The notes beneath the pieces are model-generated. The model was not told the DNA's origin and did no database searches. It was given only the letters and a program-made list of their open reading frames with translations. A program made the position numbers and the translations under genes. Shown in pieces: positions 32,760 through 46,300 of a DNA stretch of 64,000 bases (position 1 is the stretch's first letter; every line of letters starts with the position of its first letter). Source of the stretch: Ampullaceana balthica (lineage: Eukaryota; Mollusca; Gastropoda; Lymnaeidae); assembly GCA_944989445.1 (NCBI GenBank), contig CALYLW010000180.1, forward strand, positions 1,609,298-1,673,297, given 5' to 3'.

Positions 32760-33461
32760 GTCTACACAGATATGTTATTTATATTTCTACCAAGATTTTA
32801 TTCTTATAATGGTGGCTTTCAATGTCTCTATAAAATTTTTTGAACCATATAAAAAATATTGGATAATTAAAAAGTTGATTATAACATTATGCTTTACCTA
32901 AATTACTTACATATTTGCAGTACTTACTAGACTCTAGCTAGATGAATTCAGCTTTGATTTGTTTATTTTGTACTTTGATTTTTTTATTTGTACTTTGATT
33001 TGTTTCTTTATGCAGGTTAATTTATAGTTATAGAGACAAAAAATGCCATCAAATCTTTTTAATTAAGAATTTAAACCAAAAAAAAATCTATTTAACCTGA
33101 TTTCAACTATTTATTTTGTTATTTCTACTTTTATTCAGCTCATATCTACAATCTTATAATCGCATCTTAGAGGCACATAGAGATAATTCTTTAAAACATG
33201 ACTTAATGGCCGTGTTGTCAAGGTGTCGACGTCAAACTTCAAGATAAAATGGGTTACAATATTAGCATTGGGCAATAATAAATAATTCCATCCTTTTTTT
33301 AAAAATAATATTTAATGTGTTCTCTACCAAATGTATCATATAATAATATTCTATAACAAGATTTAATAATGTTATTGACTTGAACTTGTTTCTGTGATGT
33401 AATGACTATAATGTAATGTTCCAAGCCCAAATTCCCAAAATAAAGACCCCACCCCCTGCGC

Positions 33462-33790
33462 ACACACACACAAACACAAGGTGTGTCTGACCTATGTAAT
33501 GTCTTCATAATAAATTGTCTTGATCATCATGTTGCCAGCTCACAACTAAAACACAAGGTGTGTCTGATCTATGTAATGTCTTCATAATAAATTGTCTTGA
33601 TCATCATGTTGCCAACTCACAACTAAAACACAAGGTGTGTCTGATCTATGTAATGTCTTCATAATAAATTGTCTTGATCATCATGTTGCCAGCTCACAAC
33701 TAAAACACAAGGTGTGTCTGATCTATGTAATGTCTTCATAATAAATTGTCTTGATCATCATGTTGCCAGCTCACAACTAAAACACAAGAT
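33462..33790 (+). repeat. 77-bp tandem repeat, about 4 copies
   Basis: Units start ACACAAGGTGTGTCTGATCT and include CTTCATAATAAATTGTCTTG and TTGCCAGCTCACAACTAAA. Near-identical copies. Each carries an AATAAA. Confidence 0.9.
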
Positions 33791-35210
33791 CTCCATCCCT
33801 GTGATGCCATGTGAGAAGCTTCTAATGTTGAAAGGAACAATTTATTTTAAAAGATTTGCTAGTAATGATGGTTGAAACTTTTCTGTTAATAAGGGCTCTA
33901 CATTGATTTGAGGCATGTACAAGGGAACTAATCAAAATAATTAAAGATTTTATTTTTTTAAATTTTGGCTTTTGATTTTGGAATTTAAACTTACTAGTTT
34001 GTGATAACATATGCTAATTTAGAACTTAAAATCTGAAACTGAATGAAGTATATTTGTATATGATACGTAACTGTGCTAAACTTGTATTTGGAGCATCTGT
34101 CTATATGAGGCAATAAAATGTAATGCTCATGTATGTTCAGTTTGTACAGTGTATTTGAGTTTGAGGTGATGGCATGTATAAGTGGCTGTTTCAGGATGGG
34201 CACACTTGGATATTGCCCAGGACCTCATTTCTCTACGATGACCTCATACTTCTAATTTGATCTCATTCTTGTAAAGAGGGGGAGGGAGGTTGCTAATAAG
34301 TGAAGAGAGGCCTAATGTTTTATTGTGTTCAATAATTATTGCTCTTTCAGAAGTCAGCTAAGGATCTAAGGATAGCAAATAAAGCTATTTCCATAAATCG
34401 TTAATTATTAATCCTACAGCTGGTAATGAATATCCTTACATACTGACTAAGGATCAGAGAACTCATTTTTTAACGGTGATGACCACAGCCATTATATATC
34501 TATATTATATTATATGTATCTGAAATCACTTTCCAGAAAAAGTTTTGGTGTGTGATAATAAAATGTTTTTTTTTATCAGAGTGCAAGAACCAACTTTCCA
34601 GGTTGTGTGAACCATATTGCCATATTGCACTTGAGTTATGGATGGTTCTAGTTGTATCTGAAATCTATTAATGTTTACAAAGTGGTTATTTTAATATATT
34701 CTACTGGTAATATTTTTGTTACTAGCAATGTGGGTAATCATCCTATAGTTGGGCATATTTTTGTACAACATTAAATCATGTGATCATCTTATTCACTGCA
34801 CTTGGTGGGGCTTGTCTGTACTGTAACAAAACTTATTTATGTAGGTGCTTAGAACTGATTGAACTCGAGATTTCTCATCTGTAATTGTAGAAATGTAGAA
34901 CTATGTTTTATAGACAGTTGAGTATTAAAGGACAGCTGGAATGTAAATTAATCTCAAACCCAGTTTGTACATTCTCCTGTCCATGAAATCCCTTTTCCTC
35001 TCATTGTAAACTACATAAACAGTCAGTGCGACCAATTTATTACAAAAGGTTATATTTTTTGTGTCAAGATTGTTGCCTTACATCAGTGTCATGCTAATGA
35101 AATGGAAGTTTCATCTTGATTTTATTCAGTTAGCAACTTTTTTCATATTGTAGATTTGTGGGCTAGATGAACATTTGGGGTATGTTCGGTTGGATTAAAA
35201 ACTTTTATTA
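33791..35210. other. No gene recognised downstream of NHE8
   Basis: AT-rich unique DNA, possibly distal 3' UTR of NHE8 given several AATAAA hexamers (34378, 34557). No coding signal. Confidence 0.45.
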
Positions 35211-36995
35211 CACTAACGTGAGTGTTGACTTTTTGATTGTAGGATTGTTTATCACGAATGAGTGTTTGATTGTCTGTTACATGAGAGTTGTTGATTGTTT
35301 GATTGTCTGTTAAATGTGAGTATTGTTGAGTATTTGATTGTTACCTGTGAGTATTGTTTATTATGTGATTGTTACATGTGAGTATTGATTATTTGATTGT
35401 CTGTTACATGTGAGTATTGTTGAGTATTTGATTGTTACATGTGAGTATTGTTGAGTATTTGATTGTTACATGTGAGTATTGTTGAGTATTTGATTGTTAC
35501 ATGTGAGTATTGATTATTTGATTGTCTGTTACATGTGAGTATTGTTGATTATTTGATTGTTACATGTGAGTATTGTTGATTATTTGATTGTTACATGTGA
35601 GTATTGATTATTTGATTGTCTGTTACATGTGAGTATTGATTATTTGATTGTTACATGTGAGTATTCTTGATTATGTGATTGCACATGTGAGTATTGTTGA
35701 GTATTTGATTGTTACATGTGAGTATTGTTGAGTATTTGTTTGTTACATGTGAGTATTGTTGAGTATTTGATTGTTACATGTGAGTATTGTTGATTATGTG
35801 ATTGCACATGTGAGTATTGTTGAGTATTTGATTGTTACATGTGAGTATTGTTGATTATGTGATTGCACATGTGAGTATTGTTGAGTATTTGATTGTTACA
35901 TGTGAGTATTGTTGATTATGTGATTGCACATGTGAGTATTGTTGAGTATTTGATTGTTACATGTGAGTATTGTTGATTATGTGATTGCACATGTGAGTAT
36001 TGTTGAGTATTTGATTGTTACATGTGAGTATTGTTGAGTATTTGTTTGTTACATGTGAGTATTGTTGAGTATTTGATTGTTACATGTGAGTATTGTTGAT
36101 TATGTGATTGCACATGTGAGTATTGTTGAGTATTTGATTGTTACATGTGAGTATTGTTGAGTATTTGATTGTTACATGTGAGTATTGTTGATTATGTGAT
36201 TGCACATGTGAGTATTGTTGAGTATTTGATTGTTACATGTGAGTATTGTTGAGTATTTGTTTGTTACATGTGAGTATTGTTGAGTATTTGATTGTTACAT
36301 GTGAGTATTGTTGATTATGTGATTGCACATGTGAGTATTGTTGATTATGTGATTGCACATGTGAGTATTGTTGAGTATTTGATTGTTACATGTGAGTATT
36401 GTTGAGTATTTGATTGTTACATGTAAGTATTGTTGAGCATTTGATTGTTACATGTGAGTATTGTTGAGTATTTGATTGTTACATGTGAGTATTGATTATT
36501 TGATTGTCTGTTAAATGTGAGTATTGTTGAGTATTTGATTGTTACATGTGAGTATTGTTGATTATTTGATTGTTACATGTAAGTATTGTTGAGTATTTGA
36601 TTGTTACATGTGAGTATTGTTGATTATTTGATTGTTACATGTGAGTATTGATTATTTGATTGTCTGTTACATGTAAGTATTGTTGATTATTTGATTGTTA
36701 CATGTGAGTATTGATTATTTGATTGTTATATGTGAGTATTGTTGATTATTTGATTGTTAAATGTGAGTATTGTTGATTATTTGATTGTTACATGTGAGTA
36801 TTGTTGATTATTTGATTGTTACATGTGAGTATTGTTGATTATTTGATTGTTAAATGTGAGTATTGTTGATTATTTGATTGTTACATGTGAGTATTGTTGA
36901 TTATTTGATTGTTACATGTGAGTATTGTTGATTATTTGATTGTTACATGTGAGTTTTGTTGATTATTTGATTGTTTATTACATGTTTTTTGTGAG
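35211..36995 (+). repeat. 31-bp satellite, about 57 copies
   Basis: Unit GTGAGTATTGTTGAGTATTT plus GATTGTTACAT, with a 30-bp variant (GATTATGTGATTGCACAT) and a shortened GTGAGTATTGATTATTTG form. The variants alternate in blocks (for example between 35690 and 36370), pointing to segmental amplification. Confidence 0.92.
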
Positions 36996-37204
36996 TATTC
37001 ATTGTTTGCAAGTTACACATTATTGTTGACTGATTGTCTGTGACACGAGTGTTGACTGACACACTTGATTTTGACTGTCTGCCACACGTGAGTGTTGACA
37101 GTCACACATGAGTTATTTAGTGTAAAAAAAAACACCATGGAGTGGAGTTTACACTAAAACAAAAACACAACTAAACAAACGTGTAAGTTGTGAACATTTA
37201 TATC

Positions 37205-37210
37205 TTTATT
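37205..37210 (-). terminator. Poly(A) signal of the cysteine-rich peptide gene
   Basis: AATAAA on the minus strand (TTTATT on plus), 89 nt after the TGA at 37299-37301. Its position supports the three-exon gene model. Confidence 0.6.
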
Positions 37211-37298
37211 TCTGGTTGTGTTTCTGGTCCAACGTTGAACTATTCCCACATGCCTGAAGAGGTCAAGCTGGCTGTGTCAAGCTGTGAGGACGTCCGAC

Positions 37299-37393
37299 TC
37301 ACTCCACGGCGTACATACAGCAGCCAGTCACACAGCTCCTGTACACGTACCCGGTGAAGGGCTCTTTGCAGTCAGCAGCAGTCCTGCAGTGTC
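37299..37393 (-). CDS. Cysteine-rich peptide gene, exon 3
   Basis: Acceptor ACACAG|GACACTGC on minus. Encodes residues 50-79 with five of the six cysteines (HCRTAADCKEPF, then SCVTGCC) and stops at TGA 37301-37299. The GC content is clearly higher than the surrounding DNA, as expected for coding sequence. The preceding polypyrimidine tract is poor. Confidence 0.65.
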
Positions 37394-40300
37394 CTGTGTA
37401 ATAGCCACATCAACAAACTCTTCATGATAAGTGTGTGGGGGGGGGGTGTCGGGAGGAAAACATTGCCATGACAGTAACTAAATGAACGTAAGATCGCATG
37501 TTACTCCTTTTTTATTTATTAATTTTAAAAAAAAATACAAATAAACAAGGAAATTTTTTTTAAAAATCATTTGTAGCGACACGCTTTTTTTTTCGTATAA
37601 GTGAAAAGAATGAAGAACGAATTGTTTACTACCAGCCTGGATAATTAAGTAATTTAGATTTTTTAATACTTAGAATGAAAGGAAAGCGGTGGCTCTAGAT
37701 TTAAAAAAAGGGGAGAGTATACTATGGGGTCGTCCATAAAGTACGTCACGCTATTTTTGACCATATTTAACTCTTCCTCCCTCCCCCTGTCACAAAATGT
37801 CACAAATCTTTGACGTCACACTTTCGATCAATACATATTTTTTTAATAAACAAAATAGTTAAAATTTAGTATAAAACACCGTGACGTGACACATGGCCGG
37901 AACCCCCTCCCCCTGTCACAAACTGACACTTTCTTACTTCTTACACCCCCTCCCCCCTCTGGAGCGTGTCGTACTTTATGGACGGCCCCTATATCCCTCT
38001 AGCCTAGGTACGATGTCCCTCTAGCCTAGGTACTATGTCCCTCTAGCCTAGGTACTATGTCCCTCTAGCCTAGGTACTATGTCCCTCTAGCCTAGGTACT
38101 ATGTCCCTCTAGCCTAGGTACTATGTCCCTCTAGCCTAGGTACTATGTCCCTCTAGCCTAGGTACTATGTCTAGCCTAGGTACTATGTCCCTCTAGCCTA
38201 GGTACTATGTCCCTCTAGCCTAGGTACTATGTCCCTCTAGCCTAGGTACTATGTCCCTCTAGCCTAGGTACTATGTCCCTCTAGCCTAGGTACTATGTCC
38301 CTCTAGCCTAGGTACTATGTCCCTCTAGCCTAGGTACTATGTCCCTCTAGCCTAGGTACTATGTCCCTCTAGCCTAGGTACTATGTCTAGCCTAGGTACT
38401 ATGTCCCTCTAGCCTAGGTACTATGTCCCTCTAGCCTAGGTACTATGTCCCTCTAGCCTAGGTACTATGTCCCTCTAGCCTAGGTACTATGTCCCTCTAG
38501 CCTAGGTACTATGTCCCTCTAGCCTAGGTACTATGTCCCTCTAGCCTAGGTACTATGTCCCTCTAGCCTAGGTACTATGTCCCTCTAGCCTAGGTACGAT
38601 GTCCCTCTAGCCTAGGTACTATGTCCCTCTAGCCTAGGTACGATGTCCCTCTAGCCTAGGTACTATGTCCCTCTAGCCTAGGTACTATGTCCCTCTAGCC
38701 TAGGTACTATGTACCTCTAGCCTAGGTACTATGTCCCTCTAGCCTAGGTACTATGTCCCTCTAGCCTAGGTACTATGTCCCTCTAGCCTAGGTATGACGT
38801 CCCTCTAGCCTAGGTACTATGTCCCTCTAGCCTAGGTACTATGTCCCTCTAGCCTAGGTACTATGTCCCTCTAGCCTAGGTACTATGTCCCTCTAGCCTA
38901 GGTACTATGTCCCTCTAGCCTAGGTACGATGTCCCTCTAGCCTAGGTACTATGTCCCTCTAGCCTAGGTACTATGTCCCTCTAGCCTAGGTACTATGTCC
39001 CTCTAGCCTAGGTACTATGTCCCTCTAGCCTAGGTACTATGTCCCTCTAGCCTAGATGTTGTAAATGTCCTTGAATAGCTCTAAAATAATATTCCACGAG
39101 CCATGACCCCTCTGTATCATGTATGTGCGCCCGCACTTAAATGTTATATTACATTTAAAAGATACTATATTTTTCCTTCCTTAGAAAAAATTGTAATCAA
39201 TTTTCATCTTCCATACTCTACGGTTGGAGGCCAAAAGTACTTCCATGGAGCTATTACCGCTATATAAATCGTAGGGCAATTTGTTTTATCTAAAGTGAGA
39301 AATTGTAATACATCATGAAAAGCATCCCCCACCCCCACACCCAAACTATAACTGAGTTGTACTGAAAGAAAATTCTAAGAAAATGAATTTAAAAGCTAGC
39401 ATTCACAAGTGCATTTTATGGACTACCAGGGCGGCGTAGCGAGGGGTGGGGTCAATACCCCGGGTGGCATTTTGACAGGGGTGACAAATTTCTCATACTT
39501 GATTAGCTTCTAAAAATGAAAAAATTTAAAATAAAGTGGGGCTTTTTTATTTTAAAAAAGTCATTGAAGAAATAAATGAAAGAACTATTTTTCAATATGT
39601 TAAACTAATGCCATAACTTCAAGCTCTATATGAGAAGTAAATTATTTTGATAATAGTGCGACTGAACAGAAAACAAAACAAAAACACAATGAGCTGAAGT
39701 ATAGTAAGAACGTGACACTGATGTTCTGGTATATATAATTTATTCTTCAAGCTTAAAGCCGATTTTATTGTAGAAGCGAAAATTACTGAATCTTATAAAT
39801 TCCAAAAACAACCAATCAAATTTCGAGTGAAAACTCAGAACGTATACATGAAACTATGCGATTATTACTTATGCAGCGAGATTGGGAAAGTGTCCAAAAT
39901 TTGAGCACGAACTTATCTAAATCAGACTCGGACCTTACATCAAAAGGAGAGATGAAAAGGCAAACGCGAGACTTTTTTTAACCGTTTGTTAACAAATGGA
40001 GAAAAAAAAAGTACGTAATTAAATGACTTATTATCTTTCAAAGGCATCGTTATTTTGCTTTAGTTGTCATTTAATTTGTAGTATAAGCGCAACCCATGAA
40101 TCGAAGTTTTATCCATCTAACAGATTTAATAACTGGCAGAAACTCAATAAAAAGTAGCCAATCAAGTGCTCAACACAACCAACATTTTTTTGTAAATAGA
40201 ATGAATATGAATAAGAAACAAGACATCAAAGAGAATGGACAATTGAAAACGAACAGCAATATTATGTGGCTAAAGAACCCCCCCCCCTCGCACCCCCCCC

Positions 40301-43300
40301 CCAAAAAAAAACAACAACAACAAATAAATAAAATTAAAAAAAAACTGGCAAGAAATTCGTTAGGAAAGTGTGACTTTATTAAATTCCTGGAAAAACAGAA
40401 TTTCGCTTTTCCCGGAAACAGAGAGGACAATGCTAGATAATAATTTATAACTGATGGACCTGCTTACAGAGTGTCTGATGTTATGACATTGTATGAGCAT
40501 TGCGATTTGACTTGACTGAGTATGGAGTTCGTGATTTGTATTGTGAAGTGAACTCGTGCGTGTGTTGTGTACTGAGAGAGAGTGTCTATAAATGTAATGT
40601 TGTGTCTATAAATGTAATGTTGTGTCTATAAATGTAATGTGTCTATAAATGTAATGTTGTGTCTATAAATGTAATGTTGTGTCTATAAATGTAATGTTGT
40701 GTCTATAAATGTAATGTTGTGTCTATAAATGTAATGTTGTGTCTATAAATGTAATATGTCTAAAATGTAATGTTCAGGCAACTAAAAGTAGTTGACAGAC
40801 CACGGGCTGATGTCTTGATTCATGCAGTATTGATTTACAGTTAGACTATTGCGTGATAGACTATTACATAGAGTCAGAAGTGCCACAAGACTATTACATA
40901 TAGTGACAGAAGTTGACCAAGGAGCAAGACTATTACATGGTGTCAGAAGTGGGGATCTCAAGATTATTACATGGTGCAGAGGCGTCACTAAGGGGTGCGG
41001 GGGTGCGGAACGCACCGGGTGACACCATCACAAGGGGTGACACGAAAGAGTAAAATTCTGTATCTTCCCATTATTTGGCACTGGCAGGCTCAAAGGAAGT
41101 CTATGGGGTAAGTCGTGAGGGTGTGACACCATGATCTACCGCACTGGGTGACACCAACCCCAGTGACGCCTCTGACATGGTGTCAGAAATGGGATCTCAA
41201 GACTATTACACAGAGTACGATCTAGTGGCCTACCCCAAAAATATTTTGTGAAAATTTGTCAAAAACATTCTATCACACATGTATCATCTTAAAATAATGG
41301 ACTGCAGAGGTCAAACGTATGATAATGCTGCAAGCATAGCTGAAACAAACTAAATTTTTTGGTACAGTAAAACGTTGTTATGCATTCTTTTCAACGTCCA
41401 GACACCTTTGGGAAGTTCTAATCGCTGCCATTGGCAAGGATGATGTGCAAGAATGGATACCATGGAGCCTTGTTAAGGTTATTAACACAGCAAAGGTCAA
41501 AGGAAAGCGAGGGCACTTTAGCCCTGGAAGCCACCCTCACAGCTAGGAGTGAAGAGAGAAGAGCCAGGAGAAAGGTTGGGGGGGGGAGAGAAGCAGGAGT
41601 CAACGCCAACGTCCCTTGAGGCCTTACGAATGCCACATACAGAGAAACATAAAATTAGAAACACGCAAACTTACGTCGAAACTTTGCTAGACGCAATGGA
41701 ATCTTTTTCTTTTCTAATTTAATTCGGCTATCTGAAAACCAGTACTTCATGAGGCCATGATGCCCGAACTTATTCACAAACAGAGGGACTTATCTACTTC
41801 ACCGTGCTTCAAAAATAAATGCTTTGCAGATGTTACTCACAGAGAAACGATTTGGAAATTGTCTTAAGCCAAAATTGTGTATGAAAACCTTAGGATTTTC
41901 AAAGAGGCTCCTGGACGAAGAATGAAAGAAGTCATTTTTGGCAATGCAAGTGAAGATGCAGTCTTGTCACGTGAAAACGAGTTGAGAAGAAATTTGAATT
42001 ATTCCTTCGAAAAAAGATAGGATGGACACCAGCGAATTTATTGGACGTTAATGACCAGCGCTGAAAATTATAGCACTTATCTCACATGACATTGACGAAG
42101 AAATGGTGTTGTTTTTTTAAACTCACGGACAATAAAAATGAATGAATGAATTCAAGCCCACTTTATTAATTAAAGTTACTCTTCCAAATTTAAGATTACT
42201 TCGAAATACATTACAATTGTTATAAGTAATGCCAGCTGAGAGAAATCCTCTCTAAACTTAAATTAAGTTTTAAAAAAATACTGATTAATTTTAAAAAATA
42301 GGTTCAACAAAGTGTTCACTAAATTTGACTAATATGTCTGTTTTGGCTTTTGAACATAATATAATATTATGATTAAATTAAAATAGACGGTTCCATGAAA
42401 GATTTTACCATAAAATGCAAAGACGTCAATTTTTAGACCAAGAAAGAAAATCTCTTCAATATTTATTTCCGACATAAAAATTCAAAAAGAGCTTATCATT
42501 ACTTGTTTAAAAAATTAAAATAATAATAATAATAAGAATAATTTATAATAAAAAAAATATAAATAAAAAAATCAACCACTTAAATATCTTAATGGAAATC
42601 AAATGCACTAGTCATTTGAAAGTTATTTTTTAAAAATCATCTAAGGTGAAACTGACAGACATTCTTGATAAAATTTGTCTTCAAGCTTTTAATTTAATAA
42701 CAACAATAAAATAATATTTAAAGGAAAAAAATCGTACCTCTTAATGCTAGGTTTTTTAAAAAAATCACGTGGGAATTTCTTTTGTTTGCAATAGATTTTA
42801 TGTGACATTCTTCTTTATAAATGAATTATTTTTTTTTAAAAAGAAACAATGAGCATGTTTTATTAATGCTACCAACGAAAAATCAGATCTTTTTTTATAA
42901 ATTTTTGGCTTACCGATTTAAATATATATCTTTTAAAAAAATATATAAATGAACAAATGAAGACAAAAAATATATAGATCTAATACATTTTATGAGGAAA
43001 TACCAAAGAAAAAACAGATTTAATTTGTATTTGAATACCAAAGAAATAATGTAACTATTTTATAATTGGCTTAAATAAATAAAGGTAAAAAATGATTTTT
43101 AAAAACCACGTTTTTACAAGCGGACTAAAAAGAAGAAAATAATTTAAAACTTGTAAGTTCAAGTACTTTAATTTAATATGACTAAAAACGTGGGGCGGGG
43201 GCATTTATGAGTTTTAACATATGGGGTTCACTCATTCTCTCACTTATAGATCTCTCTTTTGCCTTCTAAATTAGAAATCTTTAATTTTTATACCGAACAC

Positions 43301-46300
43301 CCGCACCACGTTTTTAGTCATATTAAATCGAAGTCTTGAACTTACAAGTTTTAAATTATTTTCTTCTTTTTAGTCCGCTTGTAAAAACATCGTTTTTAAA
43401 AATCATTTTTTTACCTTTATTTATTTTATACTTTTTAGTCCACTAATAAAAACTTGGTTTTTAACAATATTTTTTTATTACTACGTTTTTATTAGCTCGC
43501 TTTCGTTGGGCATTGTTTGTCCAAGATTTTTTCAAATCTGCCAACGTAAAATTGAACCACTTCTGATGGTCCTAGAGATCTGAAACTTTTACCACAGATA
43601 GATCTTGGATGACAATGCATTGTATCAAAATTTCAGATTGATCAAATGTACCGTTATTAAATTATTGAACTTTTAAGTTTATCTATAGTCTATATAAAAG
43701 CATCTGTACCGTTGGCTTTTGTTGACATCTGTGAGTTTCCGCCCCGTGACCACATCACAATGTTTTTAAAACGTTGGGCGGGCGCTTGTGAGGTGTTTGG
43801 TAAAATAAATAGAGGTAAAAAAATATTTTTTAAAAACCAGGTTGTTAGAAGTGGACTAAAAAGAATAAAATAAATAGAAGTAAAAAAAAGATGTTTAAAA
43901 ACTACGTTTTTATAAGCGGACTAAAAAGAAGAAAATAATTTAAAACTTATTAGTTCAAGTACTTCGATTTAATATGACTAAAAACGTGGGGTGGGTGTTT
44001 GGTATAAAAATTAAAGATTTCTAATGTAGAAGGCAAAAGAGAGATCTATAAGTGAGAGAATGAGTGAACCGCATATGTTAAACCTCAAAAGCGCCCGCCC
44101 CACGTTTTTAGTCATATTAAATCGAAGTACTTGAACTAATAAGTTTTAAATTATTTTCTTCTTTTTAGTCCGCTTATAAAAACGTGGTTTTTAAAAATCT
44201 TTTTTTTACTTCTATTTATCTCTATTTATTTTACCAAACACCTCACAAGCGCCCGCCCAACGTTTTAAAAACATTGTGATGTGGTCACGGGGGGAACTCA
44301 TGTATGTCAACAAAAGCCGACGGTACAGATGCTTATATATAGACTATAGATAAACTAAAAATTTCAATAATTTAATAACGGTACATTCGATCGATCTGAA
44401 ATTTTTATTCAATGCATTGTCATCCATTATCTATATGTGGTAAAATTTTCAGATCTCTAGGACCATCAGAAGTGGTTCAATTTTACGTTGGCAGATTTGA
44501 AAAAATCTTGGACAAACCAACAATGATTATATACAATGCCACAGGAACGAAAGCGAGTTAATAAAACGTGGTTAAAAAGATCTAGTTAATAAATGAATTT
44601 ACCAAAGTAACGGCAATCGTCATATACGCCTCTCACGGGGGGCGATCTGGTTATGCGACCTGGAGGAAGTCCCTCAACACTGGTAACTGTAAAAAAAAAG
44701 CATTACATAATCGGACAGGTCGTAGTGGAGTGACACATTGTGAACATCTTACATCGTAGTGGAGTAACACATTGTGAACATCTTATATCGTAGTGGAGTA
44801 ACACATTGTGAACATCTTATATCTTAGTGGAGTGACACATTGTGAACATCTTATATCTTAGTGGAGTAACACATTGTGAACATCTTATATCGTAGTGGAG
44901 TGACACATTGTGAACATCTTATATCTTAGTGGAGTGACACATTGTGAACATCTTACATCGTAGTGGAGTGACACATTGTGAACATCTTACATCGTAGTGG
45001 AGTGACACATTGTGAACATCTTACATCGTAGTGGAGTGACACATTGTAAACATCTTACATCGTAGTGGAGTAACACATTGTGAACATCTTATATCTTAGT
45101 GGAGTTACACATTGTGAACATCTTATATCGTAGTGGAGTGACACATTGTGAACATCTTATATCTTAGTGGAGTAACACATTGTGAACATCTTATATCTTA
45201 GTGGAGTAACACATTGTGAACATCTTATATCTTAGTGGAGTAACACATTGTGAACATCTTATATCGTAGTGGAGTTACACATTGTGAACATCTTATATCG
45301 TAGTGGAGTGACACATTGTGAACATCTTATATCTTAGTGGAGTAACACATTGTGAACATCTTATATCGTAGTGGAGTGACACATTGTGAACATCTTATAT
45401 CTTAGTGGAGTAACACATTGTGAACATCTTATATCGTAGTGGAGTAACACATTGTGAACATCTTATATCTTAGTGGAGTGACACATTGTGAACATCTTAT
45501 ATCTTAGTGGAGTGACACATTGTGAACATCTTATATCTTAGTGGAGTGACACATTGTGAACATCTTATATCTTAGTGGAGTGACACATTGTGAACATCTT
45601 ATATCGTAGTGGAGTGACACATTGTGAACATCTTATATCGTAGTGGAGTGACACATTGTGAACATCTTATATCGTAGTGGAGTAACACATTGTGAACATC
45701 TTATATCGTAGTGGAGTGACACATTGTTAACATCTTACATCGTAGTGGAGTGACAAATTGTGAACATCTTATATCGTAGTGGAGTGACACATTGTGAACA
45801 TCTTATATCGTAGTGGAGTAACACATTGTGAACATCTTATATCGTAGTGGAGTGACACATTGTGAACATCTTACATCGTAGTGGAGTGACACATTGTGAA
45901 CATCTTATATCGTAGTGGAGTTACACATTGTGAACATCTTATATCGTAGTGGAGTGACACATTGTGAACATCTTATATCTTAGTGGAGTAACACATTGTG
46001 AACATCTTATATCGTAGTGGAGTGACACATTGTGAACATCTTATATCTTAGTGGAGTAACACATTGTGAACATCTAATATCGTAGTGGAGTAACACATTG
46101 TGAACATCTTATATCGTAGTGGAGTGACACATTGTGAACATCTTACATCGTAGTGGAGTGACACATTGTGAACATCTTACATCGTAGTGGAGTGACACAT
46201 TGTGAACATCTTACATCGTAGTGGAGTGACACATTGTGAACATCTTATATCTTAGTGGAGTGACACATTGTGAACATCTTATATCTTAGTGGAGTAACAC

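Larger units (their letters stand above)
31671..32765 (+). other. NHE8 3' UTR (proximal part)
   Basis: Begins after the TGA. AATAAA hexamers stand at 32471-32476 and 32754-32759; others follow at 34378 and 34557. Which one is used cannot be read from the sequence, so the 3' end is uncertain. Confidence 0.6.
37394..44602 (-). other. Intron 2 of the cysteine-rich peptide gene
   Basis: 7.2 kb containing a MITE (37726-37989), the 22-bp satellite, a MITE relative at 39429, a 20-bp array, a MITE at 40977-41174 and the foldback element. The stretches 39056-39428, 39500-40580 and 41183-43070 show no gene that I can support. Confidence 0.55.

Noticed and set aside
40096..40440. Plus-strand ORF of 114 codons
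   Set aside because: Low complexity with C- and A-tracts (poly-Pro, Lys/Gln-rich), no domain, and an overlapping antisense frame.
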